Shown here in pieces: positions 20,927 through 32,035 of a stretch of DNA of 64,000 nucleotides (position 1 is the stretch's first letter; the number at the start of each line of letters is the position of its first letter). A program made the position numbers and the translations under genes. Origin of the DNA: Favolaschia claudopus (taxonomy: Eukaryota > Basidiomycota > Agaricomycetes > Agaricales > Mycenaceae); contig JAWWNJ010000017.1 in NCBI GenBank assembly GCA_037176885.1, forward strand, positions 2,170,001 through 2,234,000, in the 5' to 3' direction. The notes beneath the pieces are model-generated. The model was not told where the DNA came from. It saw only the letters and a list, made by a program, of their open reading frames with translations, and did no database searches.

Positions 20927-22150
20927 ATGATACCTCCATCGCTACATCTCAAGACCGTGGTAGCGATAGCCTTTGCTGTTCTTCTGGTTTTACAAAATGG
21001 CACACGAGCCGTACTCCTGAATCGCACAATCGAAAACTCCGATATCGGAAACTTCGGTTGCACCATCACCGCTTGCGACGCCACTTCCACGCAACTCGAC
21101 CCGTGTACTACCTCGAATGGTGTCGGAAATCAAACCTTTTCCATTGTTAGGCCGGTATCTACCAGTAGTAGTTGTGCACTGACGGTGCCTTTTAATGGTC
21201 AGTGGTAGTCGCACAGCTCAGTTTTGTTTTCCAAACCTAAGTATCACGTCATTCCAAGGAACCGCCATATATGCATTTCTCTCTTGTACCACGCCCCCCG
21301 GTTGTCAAATTGAGGTTGTCGACACGGGTATGGTACCTCAAGCTGGGGTGAGCGAGCAAACCAGTATTCTCCCCCTCGGGTTTTTCCGCGATTCGCTATC
21401 AAACAACTCACACATTCTCATCATCTCTTCAACGGAATCTTTCCTGGTCGACAAGTTCATACACACGTATGCCTGCCTCACTTCCTGCCACTTCTGCAAT
21501 GCAACTGACTTTTGATGATATCCTCGCCTCTCAGATTCAGAATCGATGATGGAAGTTCAGATCCGTTGATGCCTATTCCCACCGCAGGAAGCAGCAGTCT
21601 AAAAGGAGATGTAGGGGGCAGGAGCAGCACCACATTAATACTGAGCACTCAATCATCACTAACCGTCGACTTTGCGAGCTCGACGAGCGAGGTAGCGGTC
21701 TCGATGAGCACCGCATCAACTTCCCAATCATCGACGCTCCCTTCCAGCCCACCTGTGTCACCAAGCTCCAGGAAGAGTATGACAAACATTGCGGTAATTT
21801 TGGGCGGTGCCATTGGTGGACTTATATTCGGCGCTGCAATCATGATCACAGTGTTCGTTTGGTGCAGACGAATGTGGCTGAGGAGGAGGAGGGAACACCA
21901 CGCGAATGTTCTACAACCGTATCTGCCGCCAGAAAGTTGGAGTAGTGCGGCGTATCAGAATTTGTCGCGGAAAAGGCCTTACCAGCCGCTAGCATTGCAG
22001 ATTTCCTTCAGTAACAACCGACATTCCAATCCCTCGCAGCCGCACAGACCGCCTGGGTTGCGGGATGAGACCCAAGGGGGAGTGCAGGAGGGTGTCGTAG
22101 AATCGATGCAGGCAGGGAATGATGGCCCGCCTCCTGAATATTTCGCGTAG
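20927..22150 (+). CDS. Single-pass membrane protein, paralog C
   Basis: Exons 20927-21197, 21259-21466 and 21541-22150 give 362 residues. Intron positions match paralogs A and B. The signal peptide (about 1-27) is followed by an ectodomain with FNGTAIYAFLSC, LSNNSHILIIS and VDKFIHT, a long Ser/Thr-rich stalk, a membrane helix (about 243-265) and a tail ending PPPEYFA. The second intron has two acceptors six bases apart (AG at 21533-21534 and 21539-21540). Both keep the frame, so two isoforms differing by two residues are possible. The gene is tail-to-tail with an F-box gene. Confidence 0.85.
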
Positions 22151-22381
22151 ACAGAGGTTGATGAGTGTTCGCGAGCGTGTAACCCAAGGGAAAGAGCCGG
22201 ACCCCTACCAGACAATTATGTAGATCTGCTGGGTTTCATTATGTCGATTTGATGTAAAGCAGTGAAATCAGTGCATAGAATCAATTTACTATGTGAATTC
22301 ACATGAGCGCGCGTTCATGACCAAAGAAAAAGACCTTGCCTTTTCACAAGACCCGAATCCTTCCCATCTCCTGTCACAAAA

Positions 22382-23545
22382 TCAATCAAATACCACAGTG
22401 AGCAGCCCTCGTTCGAATATACGTGGCATATGAGTCTCGACAAAGGATACGCATTCCTCGTAGCTGGCGCCTTTTTGGCGAAAATCCCTCAACACCACGC
22501 GCACTTCCACCTTCTGTAGCAAAGGCATCCTAGGGGAAAGAATAATTTCCTCTAGATCATGAAGCTCCGGCTGCCCTCCGCCTGCAAGATGATACGATAC
22601 CATCTGAATCGGATTTTCACCTGATTGCTGCATGAAAGATGCTAGAGGTCGGCCAACGCCGCACACTGCGAGATGCGAGAGTTGAGGAAGGGAAGAGAAG
22701 TTCACGGTTTCGAGTGAAGGGTCTAATACAATTGTCGTCAGCGAGATTTTGAATGAATATTATCTCAATTAGGCCCACTTACCGCTTCCATCTATGTCTA
22801 GACTTTGAACCGCGTCGCCAGCCAGATGAAGGATAAATGGGAGCCATGACCAGCGATCATCCCGCCCGCGAATATGCCGCACATTAAGCAGCTCCGGAAT
22901 CCCCTTGAGATGATGCAGAAATTCGCCAAGCACACCTCGACTCCGCTCAAAGTCTAGGTGCGTAATTTTAGGAGGATCATTGCTGTTTCGGCGCACGGCA
23001 GCGTCCTGCTTCGGAAAAAGTGGGGGATTGTAGAGCGGGGCATCCGTGAAGAGTAACGTATTCAATTGGATGCGCGATATGTCGAGGCTGCACTTGCCCA
23101 GCAAAATGCGGAGTTGGCTGGGTGTCATCAACCCAGCGTGGATGCATAGATCGCGGACGCAAGAAAGGGATACGAGGGGGAAGAGGACTTCAGGACAAGA
23201 GATTACTCCTTTCCCCAGGGAGAGAACCAAAAGCCGAGTCCACGCGATTCGAGCAAGCGGCCGCACAATATGGTCACTACATCGCCGGAGGTGCAATTCG
23301 CGAACGTAAGCGACGAGGCGTGGATTGTCAAACAGAGCATTGCCGAGCCGTCCGGCGCATACCCAAGCTGCGTCCTCGTCGTCAGACTCGTCGCCTATCG
23401 TGATCGAGCAAAACAGGTGCTTTTGTGCACGGTCAACGCAGGCGCGGCAGACACGAGCGCAGGCAAGAAGGTCGACGGTGCATCCGGATAGGTGGTTGAT
23501 GATTTCTTCCAATAACTCTGGGGGGAAAACGCGAGCTGCCGACAT
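22382..23545 (-). CDS. F-box domain protein, 367 aa
   Basis: Exon 1 is 23545-22783 and exon 2 is 22722-22382. The 60-bp intron has a perfect GTAAGT donor and a TTAG acceptor. The N-terminal F-box (about residues 5-45) reads FPPELLEEIINHLSG, then ACARVCRACVDRAQKHLF. The rest is a divergent repeat-like region as in fungal F-box/LRR-type proteins, ending KVEVRV, FVETHM and IFERGLL. F-box proteins link SKP1-cullin ubiquitin ligases to substrates; the substrate is unknown here. The start was chosen by alignment with the paralog at 41874, whose product also opens MS. Upstream codons lack a better ATG. The 3' end faces paralog C. Confidence 0.8.
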
Positions 23546-24086
23546 ACCACTGTAGACGATGAGCGTGAAAGAAAAGTGCGATGCCGCGGATGCGGCAAAA
23601 CCAATGATGTCAAATATGATGCTCCCACGATCACGGGTCGAAGCTTGTTGAACTTTGCACGTTTCAGCAGTTTGAAGCAACAACCTAAAGCAACGGAGTA
23701 TCAAGCGCTAGAGATCGTACCAGCTCAAGCATTGATAGGAAGAAACTACGAAAGGACCCAAACTAAAGCAATCCACCATCCATTCAAGGCTTCGCCGTCC
23801 ACACCGAAAACAGTCACGCAACACACGAAACTTTGATGAAGCTAGATAAACAATTGAGACCAGACGAGAAACTGTCAAATTTCGATCCTACTACACACCG
23901 CAATCGAGCTAAATAGGGGATTTTGAGCGCGGTTGACGAAGATGCGGCATACACAAGCAGGCACAAGCGCAAAATTTGAAGAGGTGAGATTGTGGGGATC
24001 TCCGATAAGTACTCAAACTTTAGTCTCTCGTAGACAGACACTCTATATAAACCAGCTCGGTGCCCTCGCTATATAGAGTCTGTTGG
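23546..24086. other. Gap without gene; one small hairpin
   Basis: I see no supported ORF. ACTCTATATA at about 24035 and TATATAGAGT at about 24070 form a short inverted repeat at the right end. Confidence 0.4.
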
Positions 24087-24524
24087 TTACCGCGCCCCTG
24101 CAACCGCGTTAGGTTCTTATTAGCTAATCTTATATAAGCAGATTTCACGGCGCGTATATCTCAATGGAAACTAATTTTTTGCCATTAAAAATTCAGAACA
24201 GGGTACATAGAATTAGTCAAACTACATTTCTGTCTCTTCAGATTTTCCAAAATCAGACGGCGTGCTACAGAAAACGTTGTCGCGTTTTCATCACGTGCGA
24301 CTCGGATGTTTCGGCCGAGATAGACAAATGCATTCAACTTGAACTAAAACCACTGTGGAAATTCGGCAAACAAGGCAGAGATAGTCGGAGCCTTGTATAG
24401 AGTGTCTGAGAGCTTGAATTCCCATCGAAATAGAGGTGCGGAAGGGGAAAATGAGGTCCCGGCAATGGCCGGCTTATATAATATTAGCTAATAAGAACCT
24501 GACACGGTTTGGGGGGCGCGGTAA
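24087..24524. mobile_element. Non-autonomous DNA element with about 45-bp terminal inverted repeats
   Basis: The left end (TTACCGCGCCCC...AGGTTCTTATTAGCTAAT) is repeated in inverted orientation at 24465-24524. The match includes the 20-base core AGGTTCTTATTAGCTAAT(A/C)T and CTTATATAAGC. No ORF lies inside. No clear target-site duplication was found, so the exact ends are uncertain. Confidence 0.6.
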
Positions 24525-24610
24525 ACATAAGACTACTCAAACTTGTCACCCCATTTATATTTCTTTCATGTGGACGATGACAGTTGGGAACAAGAGAGGC
24601 AGCCGCTGTA

Positions 24611-25730
24611 GTAGGTTCGGAACAAGCTCTCTCCGATCCGGACAAGCCGGGTTTCACTCGAAGAGGCTTGCTCCAAACTGCTCAAAACAACGAATGTCTT
24701 TTGCAGGAATTCCTTCTGAACCCTTGAAATGGGCTGCAAGCGGCTGAAAGAAGGCTGCCTGAGAGCTGCTAGACACCTTGGCTGCATTTCCTTACACCGA
24801 ATTCTATATTTTGAAGCCAGTTGAGCTGTTACAAGATCATTCACGCTGTCAAACGCGTTTCCAAGCCTCAGAATGTTCAGCTTACAGTGTCATGAAAAGG
24901 GCATTTCTCGTCGAGATAAAATTGTGGAATCACAGAGATGACTCTTAGCTACAACATTTACCACTGGCCGGAGGTGATTGGTACCCTTGCTGAGGCACAA
25001 GAGCGCGCCAAAGACATTGCCCTTTTTTGACATCTTGACACAAGCCCTTTCTCACACTCGGGAAAAGCCGTAGTTTAAGACCGTCCTAAATTGAAAGAAA
25101 AACTTAAAGTTTCGGCATTGAATTAAGTGGGTCCTAAACTGATACAAAAACGTTAAGTAAAGGACGAACAAAAACTGTTCCCAAAACATTGAGTTTCGGC
25201 AACAGTTTCTGAAGGTCCGGAACAAAAAGATTCGGACCCACCTAAACGGCTCCCAAAACAATTCGTTTTGGGAAGGGTTTTGGTCGCACCGAAACAATAA
25301 GTTTCGGCAACAGTTTCGGCGGTGTTGCCGAAACTTTTGATTTCGGTGCTTCCAAAAGGACTTTTGGGCTGTCTAGAACAATAAGTTTCGGCAACACCGC
25401 CGAAACTGTTGCCGAAACTTATTGTTTCGGTGCGACCAAAACCCTTCCCAAAACGAATTGTTTTGGGAGCCGTTTAGGTGGGTCCGAATCTTTTTGTTCC
25501 GGACCTTCAGAAACTGTTGCCGAAACTCAATGTTTTGGGAACAGTTTTTGTTCGTCCTTTACTTAACGTTTTTGTATCAGTTTAGGACCCACTTAATTCA
25601 TTGCCAAAATTTTAAATTTTTCTCTCAATTTATGACGATCCTAAACTACGGTTTTTGCCGAGTGTCAAATTCCGTGTGTCCGCACGTGAATGTCATGTGA
25701 GTGTGAGGAAGCGGCTTGTTCCGAACCTAC
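24611..25730. mobile_element. DNA element with 17-bp TIRs and an internal palindrome
   Basis: The termini GTAGGTTCGGAACAAGC (24611-24627) and its exact reverse complement (25714-25730) are flanked by the direct repeat CGCTGTA (24604-24610 and 25731-25737). That is a 7-bp target duplication (8 bp if the next G is counted on both sides). No transposase ORF is present, so the element is non-autonomous. The right two thirds are taken up by the palindrome at 25054-25665. The duplication length is near that of hAT-type elements, but the family is not proven. Confidence 0.7.
25054..25665. repeat. Large palindrome: 283-bp arms around a 46-bp loop
   Basis: The left arm 25054-25336 is the reverse complement of 25383-25665. 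The inner parts match almost perfectly and the outer 80 bp have diverged. The arms contain shorter nested palindromes such as CCGAAACAATAAGTTTCGG and CCCAAAACAATTCGTTTTGGG. Each arm shows the same open frame of about 80 codons read outward from the centre side, which is a by-product of the symmetry. Confidence 0.9.
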
Positions 25731-25737
25731 CGCTGTA

Positions 25738-26510
25738 GGCCAACAGCCGTAAATTGTTCAACTAATTCCCACGTGAGGGGCCACGTGGATGCCACGTGTC
25801 TCTCGGGCCGGAAACAACCTTGAGGCACTCTCATCTTCTTCTCATCTACCACCATGCAGGCTCGTCCATTCGCCAGCTTTCCTAACTTTCGGGTCTCTAT
25901 CTGCCGGTACTTGTAGCTCATTTGGCTTCTATCTCTGGAATATCGCTGCTTTCGAACGGTTTAGGACTTGTTTGTGAGGTTCTACTATCTATGGACCAAT
26001 TGCTTGGGTGAGGACCTGTCTAGGCGTCTCTCAGGACTGTCTTTCTCCAGGAAACGGACAGGTGTTGTAACGATATGATAATGAAAGAAGCGAGTATGGC
26101 CTGTCTCCGTCGCCAGCATCCGCCAAATATAAAACGTGGGCAGACAGTTCTGGAGCTTGTGGGGAATCTGTTCTTGGGCTCTTACCAGTCGATAAATCAC
26201 CGTTGAAACGCTACTCTCGGCTGATTCCACGATAATCAATGCACCTGCTTTAGTCCCACTTTCGTCGATGACTCGGATGTTGTCCAAGGCCGCACCCTCA
26301 AGCAGCAAGGATGAAAATATTATCCTAAATCTGATGATCAGCGCACGCACAAGCTCTTCTTATTCCCGCCACTTATGACCATGTAAGCACAAGATACTTA
26401 ACAGGCAACAACACACTTATAGCCCCCATTAACGACGTCCGCTGCGCTCTCCTGACTCACTCACGTCTATCTAGCCACCTACGTATCCATCTCTCTTCCT
26501 TCCCGCCACC
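25738..26510. other. Gap with one unrecognised minus-strand ORF
   Basis: On the minus strand, 26350-25985 is open for 121 codons with coding-like composition (GAALDNIRVIDESGTKAGAL...), but it has no ATG. It could be the last exon of a gene or a remnant. The rest is the upstream region of the glutathione S-transferase gene, with CT-rich leader sequence and a CCACC context before its ATG. Confidence 0.3.
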
Positions 26511-27458
26511 ATGGTCCTCACGTTGTATGGACTCGCTGCCCCGCTAGGAGGAACAGCGACCGTCGCGATGACGCTGGCGGAGAAAGGCATACCCTATACC
26601 TTCGTTTCAGTGGACTTGCAGCATGGAGAACATAAACAGCCCGAGTTTCGCAAGAAACAACCTTTTGGGCTCGTTCCTGCTTTGGTTCGTCCGATCTCCA
26701 TCATCCACGATTTAAACCTGAAATCAAAGCTGATCTAAATTCAGGACGATGACGGCTTCGTACTCTACGAAAGCCGCGCTATCTGCAGATACCTCGCAGA
26801 GAAATACGCCGGGCAGGGCCCAACACTTATCCCCACCGAGCTGAAAGCCAAAGCACTTTTCGAGCAAGCTGCTGCGGTTGAATTCGCCAACTTCGAACCT
26901 CACGCGCGAGCCGCGTATAACGAGGGGGTCTTGAAGCCGTATGTATCGAGATTCAAATGATCCCTTTTCTCCGCTACTTGACTGAATGAGTTTACAGACA
27001 CTTCAACCTCCCAATCGACGCCTCGGCGTTGAACACCTGTATATCGAAGCTCTCCGATAATCTCGACGTGTATGAAGTCATTCTCGGAAAACAACGTTTC
27101 CTTGCGGGTGATGTACGTTCTCTGCTACCATTGTTTCACACCGCAATTCAAACAATACATCACACCTCACAGGAATTCACCCTCGCAGACTTATTCCACG
27201 TTGCCTTCGGTACAACGCTCGCAGAGGCCGGATGTGATCTCATGACGAGTAAGGGACCCAACGTCAAGCGGTACGTTCTGTTGAAGAACGAACTGCATTA
27301 TTTTGCTCCAAAAATGATCTAATTATCTCTCCGTTTGTCATACTAGGTGGTGGAAAGAAGTCACCTCGCGACCCGCGTGGCTCAGTGTCCTCAACAGCGG
27401 GATCAAGACTACTATGTGCGAGGACGATGCGTTCAAGAGTGGCGTGTCCGAACCTTGA
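26511..27458 (+). CDS. Glutathione S-transferase (phi-like fungal class), 230 aa
   Basis: Five exons, 26511-26684, 26745-26938, 26998-27112, 27173-27270 and 27347-27458, join in phase over introns of 59-76 bp. The thioredoxin-like N-terminal domain (about 1-80) carries the loop FGLVPAL with the expected Pro, and the glutathione-contact motif LYESRAICRYLA. The all-helical C-terminal domain has EFTLADLFHV, matching the N-capping box region of GSTs. The enzyme conjugates glutathione to electrophiles in the cytosol. The start ATG sits in a strong CCACCATGG context. It lies near a UbiA prenyltransferase and a P450, so a detoxification or tailoring role in a pathway is possible but not shown. Confidence 0.9.
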
Positions 27459-27869
27459 TCTTTTCTTCTTGTTAGGCTTTCATTGTGTGGGTGCGTACTT
27501 ACCTCTCTTTCACTTCATTTCTCCTTCCCGCTTCGCCTCTAATTCATTGATCTCCTACGCAGGCCGGTCGCCGGAGCAGACTTTCGTTGTAGTAATTGCT
27601 TACCCTAGATTGCCTCCCTCACTTCTCTTTCCTTCCCTCTCTATACCTGAGCGTGTGCAAATTGTTAAATGTAAATCTTTCAAGCCACGCGACGAACACT
27701 CTCTTCGATTTTTCAAGTTCTTCCCAACCTATGTCTTCTGAGATTCTTTTTCACTCATTTCACGCCGGGTGCAGTCAAGCTTTGCATCCGACCTTGCTTT
27801 TCGGAACGTGGCTACGCGTACACGCGATGCTTCTGATGAATCCTGAATCTGATTCAGGAATGTGAAGTA
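27459..27869. other. Gap without recognisable gene
   Basis: Downstream flank of the transferase gene, rich in C and T. No supported feature is seen. Confidence 0.4.
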
Positions 27870-28156
27870 CCGTATAATTTCGTTCAATTCGACAAGGGGT
27901 GTGACGCGTGACCCCCCGGAACCGATTCGACAAGTCGACAGGAAGAAATTTTTGCGTGACCAAGCTCAAAATTCGGACGAAAAAATTCCTAGAACCCCAA
28001 AATCCTCTCTTTTTTGCACAATTTTGGCGCTTTGGTGCTCACCGTGACGCCGGAGACATTCGACAACAGCCCTTGTGACGCGGGACCAAAATGCAAAGTT
28101 CGGATCGACACTGGGGTGCGTGACGCGGGACATCCGAATTGATTGAAATTGTACGG
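27870..28156. mobile_element. Short TIR element flanked by TA (mariner-like MITE)
   Basis: The ends CCGTATAATTTCGTTCAATTCG and, inverted at the right, CCGTACAATTTCAATCAATTCGG are each flanked by TA. The element is 287 bp long. It also contains GTGACGCG motifs near both ends, similar to those of the larger element at 37215-38819. No transposase is encoded. Confidence 0.55.
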
Positions 28157-28637
28157 TATATGTGGTTTGAATGTGTCTCCCTCGAACCGTACATCTGTTT
28201 TGGTGACTGTTGCATTTGCATCCCATGTCAGCTTCCTTCCAGTGGACTGAACCGTAGGTTCCACTGGCATACGGTCATGCGTCCAACCTTCTTTTAAATT
28301 CTCTTTGCGGGCCGTCGGCGTCCCGGGTTCTATGCCACGACTCTCGATACAACCAAGTAATTGGCACCGAATTGGCTCGATAGAATTCCGTAGTGAGCCC
28401 CCATAGTGTGCCTTATGCCAATCTGAATCGACTACGACAGCGCCTGCTCTGTCACGCAGCCGGAAGGTAAAGCCCCGGTCAAAGCCTAAGCACTCAAAGT
28501 AACTCTGGAAGATAAACTTCCTTAGACTCAACTCATTTCCGATTATCTGTCGGAGTGTAAGTAGATATGAATTTGGAGGCGGTTTCTCCAACGAGTATAG
28601 TCCCAGAAGTATCTCAAGCTCATCCCTAATTGCTTAG
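28157..28637 (-). other. Unrecognised open frame, perhaps an exon remnant
   Basis: Minus-strand frame from about 28637, after a TTAG acceptor-like site, down to 27989. It is continuous and coding-like over about 130 codons outside the MITE (LLGLYSLEKPPPNSYLL, AGAVVVDSDWHK). No ATG opens it, and its downstream part runs into the inserted element. I do not recognise the family. It may be a truncated gene whose end was replaced by the element. Confidence 0.3.
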
Positions 28638-29498
28638 CCGTAGCCTGCGTGCGTGCCTAATGCATTTCCACCCGTTATTCAAGCTCCCCGAGCAGTAGGT
28701 TCTGCCGCCGCGGTCAAGTGGATGGGCTCAGGCGTAGGAGTTCGAAATATGAGTTAAATTCGATGGTTGTACTGTAGTTGGAACGATCGTGGATCTCGGC
28801 GCGGGAAGTGGGTGGATCTATATAAGTACGGTTTATTCTACCTATTTTTGCTCTCTTCGATAATAAAGACCACCATGAATTGATTTTTGAACTTGTGAGT
28901 GGCGCGGCGGCAATGTAACTCCGGACCTGGGACAATTAATTCCTTTGAGCATTCAATCGGGCGCTTTATATACTGCCTGTTGAGGATGTGGCTTTCTTCG
29001 TGTGGTGCGCGTCTCGCTTTCCTTGGGGAGAACCGTGCCTCCGTTATAAATTATAATGCGCTTCCATAGCCAGAGCCTAACTCAATTGAATTGCGGTTAT
29101 TTTTTAGGTATTTCACCTTCTTCTGAGAGTTCGATTTGTGAAGAGTTACAGTACACAGTACGAGAACCATAGGTATTGTAGTAACCGTTTACAAGAGCCC
29201 AAGAACGAAACTTGCTCGCCGAACCGATGCCGCTCTGAATGCCGTGATTGCCGAGATTTCTCGGTGCGTCTTTCTATCTCGCCATTCCCTCCCTACTGCG
29301 GCATTGCTCGGCACCGCAATAAATGTTGAACCGTCGAAAAAATAGTGAATTGTGGAGTATTACAATGAGTATGTGCCTCGAAACGGAAATCGAGTTTTAG
29401 ATCTATTGTGTGGTTCCGAGAATTATGCGTGGGAGTGTTAAATACAAAAAGAAAAACCAGGAGCGCCTGCTCTATCTAACTTTCAAGCCACCGCCCAT
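28638..29498. other. Gap without recognisable gene
   Basis: No supported ORF, RNA gene or repeat is seen. Confidence 0.4.
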
Positions 29499-30872
29499 TT
29501 AAACACGGATGAGATTGTGCTTGAGAGTATAGTCGAGCATGAGACCACCCCAGACGATCCAACCCATTTCGCCGTTGCTGTTGAAGTTTCCTGGCGCACG
29601 CATCAATTCCGTTCAGATGTAAAGAAATGGGAGGAACTTACTCCAGCAGCTTTTCGGCACGTCAAGGTCGACCGTGCGGTATTGCCAAAGGAGGTGTAGG
29701 AAAGTGCCGCCAATGGATACGACGAAGTACGGTGTGCCTTGATTGTTGTAGACACCCGCAGCGGCGAGGAGGGTGATGAAGCCCAAACCGATGGTGATCA
29801 GCAAGGGACGGATCCAGCTACCGAAGAGGATAGCAGCTGCGGAGCGAAGTTAACGTCTGACATAGGATAGGGGGAACGGGATTGAATTGCGTACTTGAGC
29901 GAACACCCATCTTGACGTCGTCTTTGATATCTTGGCAGGCGTAGATAGTGTCTATTTTTCAGTTGAGTTGAGTCGTGGAAAGTTGCTGTAAATTCAGAGT
30001 AGAGTGGAAATCACGTACCGTATAACATGGTCCAGCACCAGCAGCTAGCCATGGCTGCCAGGAGGACAGGGTAGTTGATTGTGCGTGCGACCGAGATCCA
30101 TGCGGTGATGAATCCGAAGTTCATAGCGAATCCGAGCCATGCTTGGGGCCAGTAGGTCACTCGCTTCATGAGAGGATAGATACCGAAGCTGTTACGGGAT
30201 AATGGGTAAATGTCCTTTTCGATTGAAAGAAAGTTCTTACAGAGGAATAAGTTGGAACAGCGCAACCCGCAGAGCGAGACCTTGTTCTGTCCGATAGAAG
30301 AATGCCACACCGGCGGCGTATTGGAGGAAAAGATATGAGACGGCAGCGAAGACGGAGACACGGCCGCTGGCAAGTGGTCGGTGCTTGCAGCGCTCTGCAT
30401 GAACTGTGAGCCGCAATACCCTAAGACAGAACCATTTTCTTCAACTCACCGACACCGGCATCCATGTTGCGGTCGAAAATGTCGTTGATGGTGCACGCAG
30501 AGCTGCGGAGTAAGAAGGCGGCGACGAAGGCCTTGCCCAAACCACCGAAGTAGGCGTCAAGGGGCATGCCTGCTTTGTAGGCAGCCATCGTCAATCCCCA
30601 GGCTGGAAATCATTGACACATAATCAGACGATGTAAAATCCTCATAAAATTGGGTTAAACTCACCGAAGGGCCAGAACATGAGAATCGTTCCGGTGGGCT
30701 GATACAGAGTCAAAACCATTCTTGAGTATAAAGACAAAGACGAGGATAGACTGACCTTCTCGAGGCGGATAAGCTCGAGGTATGGCCGGAAAGACTCTGG
30801 GAACGCAGCGAGAACCGGATGAACGGGCTTAGTCGTAGGCGCAGCCGTGATGGTGGTAGTCTTAACGCCCAT
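29499..30872 (-). CDS. UbiA-family aromatic prenyltransferase (4-hydroxybenzoate polyprenyltransferase type), 284 aa
   Basis: Eight exons: 30872-30756, 30698-30665, 30602-30450, 30394-30241, 30188-30019, 29951-29895, 29836-29642 and 29590-29499. All phases agree. The two Asp-rich motifs that bind magnesium and prenyl diphosphate are present: NDIFDRNMDAGVERCKHRP and YDTIYACQDIKDD. GVRSTAILFG follows, as is usual. About eight membrane helices are predicted. The protein joins a prenyl chain to an aromatic acceptor. Compared with mitochondrial COQ2 proteins, it lacks a long N-terminal targeting stretch; the catalytic region starts near residue 30. That favours a secondary-metabolite role over ubiquinone synthesis, but this is inference. 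Neighbours are a GST and a P450. Confidence 0.9.
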
Positions 30873-32035
30873 TTCTTGTGATTTGCGATAGTGGAGAATT
30901 CGGTGGGATTTCTCATTCTGTTTTATACATCCTCGCTGACCCACCGCGCGAAATGTTTACCTTGAAAAACCGTGGGTATCGGAAGTAGAAACGGGCGGGT
31001 CCTTATGGCAACGTCGTGGGGATTATGTGAACCCGCAGACTGCAGCACAGGCCCACGTATAATCATCGCCTGCGAGACAGTTTTGAGACCTGCGTGTCGA
31101 GAATAGATAGGCTGCCAATCATTGTCGAACCTTGATATTTTGGCACCCGAGCGACATTGAACTTGAAGCGCCAAGATAATCTACTTCATATCTACCTTGC
31201 ATAGAAACGAGCGATAACTCAGCAACACCAGCTGGCGGTATTCTTGCCTAGAAAAAGTACCTTATAATTGAATATTCGCCAAAATACCGAACGTCACCGT
31301 TTTCAGTTCTCGTCGCAATCCCTGATAGGAATGATAAGACTCACTGCATTGATTCGGTGGTATAGGCAGATAGGCTCCAAAATAACTCGACGTTACTTCC
31401 CGCTAACCTCGACGCCGATAAAATGAGATCCTTGTCTTTGTACAAACCGTAGCGGGATGTGGGTAACATCTGACTCCCCTGCGCTTTGCTGGCCAACCGA
31501 CGACCGAGGACGCTCCGTTGTCAACGCCAGTCTCGCGAACGTACGTCTTGGGTGACCTTTTCTTGCCCAAAATGTCAATGTATGAATCAGTATGATGTAG
31601 CGCGGGTTTCAACTTCTGGTTCTAAGTAACTTGGGGGAGGGGGGGGGATGTATTATACTCGCGCGGTCCACTTGTGAGCCTGTCGCAGAATCACAACTCA
31701 GAAATGAGATCCGCTTCTCTGCTTGGCTGTTGAATTTCTCCAGGTCCTCGGTCGCCATCAATCAATCGCGATTCAGGCAGAATCCCGCATCAGAAGGATA
31801 TCAAGCAGGGCGGGTTTACGAAATGATTGGGTAAGCGTGTCGAAGCGCCCTTCGGATTCGGAAGTATTCAATTGCGGGATGTCGATTCACGGTATCACTC
31901 ACCATCTTGTCCGTCGCGATTTACGGTAGGCATTTGGTCAGAAATGATCCCGAATATATAGGGACGCCGCGTATGGTCATCCCTTTCAATTTTCTTCCCT
32001 CGAGGGGCCGCCACCATCTTGATACTTACTTACTT
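30873..32035. other. Divergent intergenic region
   Basis: This 1.16-kb stretch lies between two outward-facing genes, the prenyltransferase and the P450. It could carry a shared promoter region. A run of G at 31634-31647 is the only marked feature. Short ORFs here have no support. Confidence 0.4.

Noticed and set aside
25052..25700. Two identical open frames of about 80 codons on opposite strands
   Set aside because: They are mirror images produced by the palindrome. There are no splice sites, domain or start context, and the composition follows the repeat.
29517..29699. Plus-strand ORF of 60 codons
   Set aside because: It is the antisense of the last exons of the prenyltransferase gene, whose splice phases and motifs are well supported.
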